From NCBI GenBank assembly GCA_027487195.1, contig JAIYEB010000072.1:1-9612 (forward strand): a stretch of 9,612 bases of DNA. The letters are read 5' to 3'. The first letter of the stretch is position 1. Every line of letters starts with the position of its first letter. The translations under genes were made by a program, and so were the position numbers. The notes under the pieces are model-generated. The model made no database searches. It was given only the letters and a program-made list of their open reading frames with translations, and was not told the origin of the DNA. Positions 5,245-9,612 of this stretch are shown here, one piece after another. The DNA comes from Hyphomicrobiales bacterium. GTDB lineage: Bacteria; Pseudomonadota; Alphaproteobacteria; Rhizobiales; UBA4765.

Positions 5245-6330
5245 ATGCTGATCTCGCGGCGCCTTTTGTTGGCTGGCCCGCTCGCCGCGATTGCGAGCCC
5301 CGGCATTGCGCAAAATCGCCGTCGCCGCCGGATTGAAGGCGAAATGCGCGTGGGTGCCATGTATCTCGGCATTGCCGGTGACGCTGGCTGGAGCCATCGC
5401 CATGATCACGGCCTGCGTGCAGCGCTTGCCACTCTTGGTGGCCGTGCCTCGCTGAGCGCAGTTGAGCGCGTTGCAAGCGACCTTGATGGCGAGCGTGTCG
5501 CCATGCGGCTTGCCCGCGATGGTCACCACATCATCGTCGCCACCAGCATCGAGCACGAGCCCGGCGTCATCGAGGCAGCCAAGCGCTTCCCGAATGTGAT
5601 GTTTGAACAGGTCGCAAGCACTGCAACGGCTGAGAACATTTCAACCTTCGATGCGCGCGGCTATGAGGCGCGGTTCGTCCAGGGGGCCATATCCGGGCGT
5701 CAAAGCCGGCGGGCTGCGATTGGCTTTGTTGGCTCGGTCAAGGTGGCCGAGGTCTATCAGGGCATCAACGCGTTTATGGCCGGTGTGCGCTCGGTGCGGC
5801 CCGATGCACGCATTCTCCTGACGTGGACGGGCGCATGGTTCGACCCGTGGGCGGAGGCGGAGGCCGCTCGCCGGCTGATCCGCGCAGGCTGCGAGATCAT
5901 TGCGCACCATACGGACAGCCCTGCGCCGTTACAGGTCGCAGAACAGCGCGGTGCGCGTGGTTTCGGCCAGGCCGACGATATGCGCCGGTTTGCGCCCAAT
6001 GCGCAGTTGACCGCCACAGTCTTCGATTGGTCGGCCTACTACGCGCAGCGTCTTTCAGCGGCGCTCGAGGGTAGCTGGACGCCCAATGCGCAATGGTCGG
6101 GGATCGCGCAGGGAACGGTGAAGCTTGCGCCTTACGGCATCATGATCCCGCAGGCGCGTGCAGCCGGGGAGGCCGCTGAAGCTGCGATAAAGGCTGATGC
6201 GCTACTGGCCTTCAAGGGTCCGATCCGCGACACCGAGGGCAAGGAACGGGTGGCGGCTGGCGCGCACCTGGATGATCAGGCCCTGCGCGCCATGGACTGG
6301 CTTTCTGCCGGCATTGTGGAGCTGGCCTGA
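5245..6330 (+). CDS. BMP-family ABC transporter substrate-binding protein
   Basis: A 361-residue periplasmic solute-binding protein of the basic membrane protein (BMP/PnrA-like) family, whose characterised members bind nucleosides or purines for ABC uptake. The N terminus MLISRRLLLAGPLAAIASPGIA is a signal peptide with a Tat-like SRRLLL motif. No lipobox is seen, so the product is probably soluble in the periplasm. A run of five arginines follows the predicted cleavage site. GDAGWSHRHDHG (45-56) corresponds to the family's ligand-side motif often seen as DxGWTYxHDxG, and FKGPIRDTEGKERVAAG (about 323-339) to MDWLSAGIVE is the conserved C-terminal block. The ATG is preceded by CGGAG (5231-5235). 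No permease or ATPase gene is adjacent, so it is an orphan here and the ligand cannot be assigned. It lies 98 bp after the LysM/LytM gene in the same direction, so read-through is possible. Confidence 0.88.
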   Translation: MLISRRLLLAGPLAAIASPGIAQNRRRRRIEGEMRVGAMYLGIAGDAGWSHRHDHGLRAALATLGGRASLSAVERVASDLDGERVAMRLARDGHHIIVATSIEHEPGVIEAAKRFPNVMFEQVASTATAENISTFDARGYEARFVQGAISGRQSRRAAIGFVGSVKVAEVYQGINAFMAGVRSVRPDARILLTWTGAWFDPWAEAEAARRLIRAGCEIIAHHTDSPAPLQVAEQRGARGFGQADDMRRFAPNAQLTATVFDWSAYYAQRLSAALEGSWTPNAQWSGIAQGTVKLAPYGIMIPQARAAGEAAEAAIKADALLAFKGPIRDTEGKERVAAGAHLDDQALRAMDWLSAGIVELA

Positions 6331-6465
6331 TCCGCCGGTTTGCCAGATTGCCTTTTCGAATTGAACGGATGAGTTTCGCCCACTATCTCGTCGGCGAGGC
6401 CTGAGCTGCGATGGTGCGGAGCCGGTGATTTTCGCCCGGCAGGCTGTTGGCCCTGGAATGAAAAG

Positions 6466-7875
6466 TTGCGGCATCCTCTCGATCTCCTGAGGCCCACGGG
6501 ACGTGATCCACCCTATCCGGTCCCGCCGGCCGTGCCGCTCTCGATGTGGCGGTTCTTTCTCGCCATGCGCGCGGATCCCATGACCGCCTGGTCCGAGCGC
6601 GCCTATCGCGAGCCTTACGTTTTCCTGCCAGGCGGACGCCTCATTCCCGATCTTGCGCTTGTGACAGACCCGGCTCTCCTGCGGCTGATCTTTCTTGACC
6701 GCGTCTCGACCTACGACAAGGGAGATGCCGTGCGGCGCAGGTTGTCGGCTGCCCTTGGTGACGCGCTGTTGATCGCGCCCGAAGCCAGCTGGCGTTCGCA
6801 ACGCCGGATTGTGGCGCCCATGTTTCAAAGCCGCAGGGTTGAGACATTCATCTCCGACATGACGGCAGTTGCGAAGGCGACGCTCGGCTCGTTCGACGCC
6901 AACAGGAACGAGGTGACCGGGATCCATGAGGCGATGCTTGGCTACGCCTACGGCGTGATCGCGCGGACAGCCTTTTCCTCGGACGGGGTGGCCGATCCAC
7001 TTGCGTTTTCACGTGCCATCGCGAGCTATTTCAACACGCTCGGCCGTGTTGACGGGGCAACCCTGCTCAATCTGCCGCGTTGGCTGCCAACCCCGGGCCG
7101 GCTCATGGCGCGGGCACCGCTGCGGCTGTTTCGCCGCGAGATTGGCGCGGTGATTGCGCGCCGGCGCGAGAAGATCATGCGCCTTGGAGCCGACGCTGCG
7201 CCTGATGATCTTCTGACCCGCCTGTTGACGACGCCTGACCCGCAAACCGGGCAGCGCATGTCGGATGAGCTCGTTTATGACAACACAATGGTATTCTTTG
7301 CCGCTGGTCATGAAACGACAGCCAACACACTTGCCTGGGTCCTGTTCCTTTTGTCTGACCACCCGGAATGGGACCAACGCGTCCTTGCTGAAATTCGGTC
7401 GATCGTGGGCGATCGCGATCCGGCTGAGGCCGACCTTGATCAGCTCATCCAGACCCGGATGGTGATTGATGAGGCGCTTCGGCTTTATCCTGCGGCACCG
7501 CTAATCCCGCGCATGCCAATCTCGGATGATGTGCTTGGGCCATTGAAGCTTCGCAAAGGGGCGATCGTATTCACCTCGCCCTTCATCTCGCAGCGCCATA
7601 GGGCCCACTGGGACAAGCCAAACAGCTTTGACCCCGAGCGTTTTCGGCCAGGGCGCCGTGAAGCCATCGACCGATATGTGTACTTCCCGTTTGGCGCGGG
7701 TCCGCGCGTGTGCATCGGCGCAGCCTTCGCGATCCAGGAGATCATGATCGCGCTGGTCGTGTGGCTCAGGCGCTATCGCTTCATTGCCACAGAGCCTGAT
7801 CGTGTATTCCCAAGGACGGCCATTACCCTGTCGCCGGCCGGCGGCCTTCCCATGCGGCTCGTGGCGCGCGACTGA
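6466..7875 (+). CDS. Cytochrome P450
   Basis: A complete 469-residue P450 haem-thiolate monooxygenase, which inserts one oxygen atom from O2 into an organic substrate using electrons from a separate redox partner. The proline-rich hinge PPYPVPP (15-21), I-helix oxygen-activation motif AAGHETTAN with Glu283-Thr284-Thr285, K-helix ExxR (Glu336, Arg339), PERF region FDPERFRPG and haem loop FPFGAGPRVCIG with ligand Cys416 are all intact. There is no membrane anchor and no fused reductase, and no ferredoxin or reductase gene is nearby. The substrate is unknown; the motifs resemble the CYP102-like/fatty-acid type only in a general way. The start is uncertain: TTG at 6466 with GGAA at 6455-6458 is the first start in a frame open from 6373. 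The next in-frame ATG (6544) would remove the hinge. Its stop abuts the stop of the convergent protease gene. Confidence 0.93.
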   Translation: MRHPLDLLRPTGRDPPYPVPPAVPLSMWRFFLAMRADPMTAWSERAYREPYVFLPGGRLIPDLALVTDPALLRLIFLDRVSTYDKGDAVRRRLSAALGDALLIAPEASWRSQRRIVAPMFQSRRVETFISDMTAVAKATLGSFDANRNEVTGIHEAMLGYAYGVIARTAFSSDGVADPLAFSRAIASYFNTLGRVDGATLLNLPRWLPTPGRLMARAPLRLFRREIGAVIARRREKIMRLGADAAPDDLLTRLLTTPDPQTGQRMSDELVYDNTMVFFAAGHETTANTLAWVLFLLSDHPEWDQRVLAEIRSIVGDRDPAEADLDQLIQTRMVIDEALRLYPAAPLIPRMPISDDVLGPLKLRKGAIVFTSPFISQRHRAHWDKPNSFDPERFRPGRREAIDRYVYFPFGAGPRVCIGAAFAIQEIMIALVVWLRRYRFIATEPDRVFPRTAITLSPAGGLPMRLVARD

Positions 7876-9612
7876 TCAGACCAGAGGAAACAGATCAGGA
7901 TTGATCTTCAGCCCCTGCGGATACTGATCGACGATTTTCAACTTGAATTCCGGCGCTTCGGCAAACGCGACGAGGAGATCTTCCCGTGAAAGGCCTGCGT
8001 CAAGCCGACCGGTCCAGTAGTTGAGGCCAATTGGATCCGGTGCTCGGTCAAGGACGTGCTGGTAAACCGCTGCAGCAAAGCTGCCATTGTCGTTTGCTGA
8101 CCCATAAAGCGCGGTAGCTTCCGGCGACGCCAGCATCTCACGTGCGATTGTCGCGGCTGTGACGCCTGCGCTCAGCCGGTCCGCATAGAATTTGAGGCCG
8201 CCTTGATCGGGCATCCGGTCAAGCCCGGCTTCATAAAGCCGCCAGGCCTGGCTGATCGCATCGTCAAGTTCGAGGCTGACCATTCCATCGCGAAACTGCA
8301 CCTGCTCAACGCCTGTCAGCCGGTCGCGACCCGCAGTGCCGTTGACGACCGCGACCGTATCCATGGCCAGCCGCTTTTCCACGCTTTCTGCAAAGCCAAC
8401 CAGCAGGTCCTCGCGGGTGAGGCCAGCGTCGAGCCGTCCAGTCCAGTAGCTCGTGCCCTCAGGGTCCGGCAGGCGTCCGAGCGCGTTGGGGTAGACCACA
8501 TCAACGTAGGCTTCGTTAGAAAGTCCAAAACCGTAGCGGCTTGTAAACTCTGGCGAATTGATCGTTGAGCGCGCGATTTCGTTGAATGATGTCCCGGCCT
8601 GAAGCCTGCCGACCCAATAGTTGAAGCCGTCCATGTCCGGCAGGCGCCCGAGCGCCACATCATAGAAGCGGATGATCTGGCCGCCTGCGCTGTCTGCTGC
8701 GCCCCAATGAAGCGTTGCCGAACCCAGGCCTGTCGCTTCGACGAAACGGTCGCGGCCTGCGCTGCCTGCAACGACATCATCGCTGAATGTGCCAACCACA
8801 CGCTCGATCTTTGTGCCGGGAGCAAAGCCTGTGGTGCGCCCGGCAAGCACGCCCCATCCATTTGCAAGATCAAGGACAACGCCCGCCGAAAGGGCAGAAA
8901 AATCGAGCGTATCCAGACCTCTGTCGGACAAGGCGCTTACGCCCGACACAGCAAAGGCATCGGTGAAGACCATGCGGGCGTTGGCTTCGTCGCTGCCAAA
9001 CGCCTGCAGCGTGAGGCCGTTGACAAAGCCGGTTGCCCCAGGCGCCACATCACGCACGACGACCGTCCAGGTTCCACCGGAGGTCTCGCCCCGAAACGCA
9101 TTGGACCCGAGCAGCACACCGCCGGGCAGGGCGCCATCACCACCGTTGCGATCAAGGAGCCGGCTCCACGATCCAGAAGGCGAGCGCACATCGATGATGA
9201 TGTCGCTTGAGCGGCTAAAACTGCCCTGTTCGAAGGTGAGCTCGAGGTTTTCAATCCGCACGCCGCCCGCAAGCTTTATGTCGAAGGCTGTGCCGTTGCC
9301 ATCGCCATCGGGCACAGAGCGTGCGCCCCACGTGCTGCCAGTCACAACGCGTTCATTGAAACTTGCGGCCGTTTCCGTAAAGCCTTGCGCAACCTTGACC
9401 GCAGCGCTGGCATCAACAAGCCCAAAGCCCGAGTTGTTTGAGAACGCAAATCCATGGCCGTTGACGCCGACCCCGGCATTCTGCACCGCATCTGATGTCG
9501 GGCGTGCTGTTGCGGCCAGAATTGCCTGCACATCGCGCCAGCCCAAGGCCGGATTGGCTTCGAGCATCAGCGCGACAACTCCGCTGACCATTGGCGCTGA
9601 GGCAGACGTTCC
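7876..9612 (-). CDS. Subtilisin-like (S8) serine protease, C-terminal part, with P domain and DUF4214 repeats
   Basis: Partial: 578 residues are visible and the gene continues beyond the right edge. The first visible residues, GTSASAPMVSG, are the subtilase motif carrying the catalytic Ser (9604-9606), so the reading frame extends past an internal ATG at 9591 that is not the start. After the end of the catalytic domain (to about residue 70) comes a P/Homo B domain (about 100-205) with features typical of kexin/proprotein-convertase-like bacterial proteases. Next is a serralysin/RTX-like stretch (TLDFSALSAGVVLDLANG, about 234-251) with degenerate RTX-like GSAGRDRF and GTAGRDRLTG segments but no nonapeptide array. 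Four DUF4214 units in two modules follow (about 311-417 and 453-562). The protein ends NPDLFPLV. This architecture suggests a secreted or surface enzyme, possibly exported by a type I system; no exporter genes are in view. The Asp and His of the triad are outside the window. Confidence 0.9.
   Translation of the reverse strand, partial: GTSASAPMVSGVVALMLEANPALGWRDVQAILAATARPTSDAVQNAGVGVNGHGFAFSNNSGFGLVDASAAVKVAQGFTETAASFNERVVTGSTWGARSVPDGDGNGTAFDIKLAGGVRIENLELTFEQGSFSRSSDIIIDVRSPSGSWSRLLDRNGGDGALPGGVLLGSNAFRGETSGGTWTVVVRDVAPGATGFVNGLTLQAFGSDEANARMVFTDAFAVSGVSALSDRGLDTLDFSALSAGVVLDLANGWGVLAGRTTGFAPGTKIERVVGTFSDDVVAGSAGRDRFVEATGLGSATLHWGAADSAGGQIIRFYDVALGRLPDMDGFNYWVGRLQAGTSFNEIARSTINSPEFTSRYGFGLSNEAYVDVVYPNALGRLPDPEGTSYWTGRLDAGLTREDLLVGFAESVEKRLAMDTVAVVNGTAGRDRLTGVEQVQFRDGMVSLELDDAISQAWRLYEAGLDRMPDQGGLKFYADRLSAGVTAATIAREMLASPEATALYGSANDNGSFAAAVYQHVLDRAPDPIGLNYWTGRLDAGLSREDLLVAFAEAPEFKLKIVDQYPQGLKINPDLFPLV
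7927..8682 (-). repeat. Four DUF4214 repeat units in two A-B modules
   Basis: Within the protease C terminus, units sharing LGRxPDxxGxxYWxGRLxAGxS recur four times: two in 8362-8682 and two in 7927-8256. Units 2 and 4 match most closely, with 19 of 22 residues identical between 8383-8448 and 7954-8019 (YWTGRLDAGL(T/S)REDLLV...). The first unit of each module (ALGRLPDMDGFNYW, and the more divergent GLDRMPDQGGLKFY) forms a second type. This implies duplication of a two-unit module. A linker with GTAGRDRLTGVEQVQFRDG separates the modules. Confidence 0.85.

Noticed and set aside
6421..6440. GCCGG/CCGGC inverted repeat upstream of the P450 gene
   Set aside because: Only five pairs around a ten-base loop with no T-run. 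In GC-rich DNA this is expected by chance. I see no clear terminator or promoter in 6331-6465.
3560..7875. Lipoprotein, BMP protein and P450 as one functional operon or new system
   Set aside because: They share a strand but have gaps of 98 and 135 bp, unrelated predicted functions and no linking genes; co-orientation alone is not evidence.
8700..8960. True RTX nonapeptide calcium-binding array in the protease
   Set aside because: Only isolated degenerate segments (GSAGRDRF, GTAGRDRLTG) are present; no consecutive GGxGxDxUx repeats are seen.

Overview
The window looks like chromosomal DNA from a high-GC alphaproteobacterium. Pointers are a FemAB-like GNAT protein of the type common in that class, a glnK-amtB pair behind a sigma-54-type promoter, an AmtB with a cleavable signal peptide and an Ala-rich insert, and a BMP-family binding protein with a Tat-like leader. 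I cannot fix the order or genus. I see no tRNA, rRNA, CRISPR array, insertion sequence or phage gene.

Layout: (1) At the left edge, an intrinsic terminator (7-36) probably closes an off-window + strand gene. (2) 79-1269 on the minus strand encodes a FemAB-like GNAT-fold protein. (3) The divergent intergenic region 1270-1515 holds candidate NtrC dyads, a sigma-54 -24/-12 promoter and a small leader hairpin. (4) glnK (1516-1854) and amtB (1885-3354) form the nitrogen-sensing and ammonium-uptake operon. It is followed by three consecutive stem-loops, the last being a strong terminator (3429-3458). (5) After a short region with a CtrA-box-like element and a small palindrome comes a lipoprotein with two LysM domains and a degenerate LytM/M23 domain (3560-5146), an NlpD-type candidate amidase activator. 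(6) A hairpin without a U-tract separates it from an orphan BMP-family solute-binding protein (5245-6330). (7) A complete cytochrome P450 gene (6466-7875) follows. (8) The right end, minus strand 7876-9612, is the C-terminal part of a subtilisin-like serine protease. It retains the catalytic-Ser motif at the window edge, then a P (Homo B) domain, a serralysin/RTX-like stretch and four DUF4214 repeat units. Its stop codon directly abuts the P450 stop.

Only glnK and amtB clearly work together: GlnK senses nitrogen and carbon status and blocks the AmtB channel, and both share a predicted RpoN/NtrC-controlled transcript. The other genes are unrelated neighbours (cell-envelope maintenance, solute binding, oxidative metabolism, secreted proteolysis).

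No clearly new multi-gene system is visible. The points most worth following are the structured 3' UTR of amtB, the P-domain/DUF4214 protease architecture, the active-site losses in the LytM protein and the regulatory elements in front of glnK and the LytM gene.
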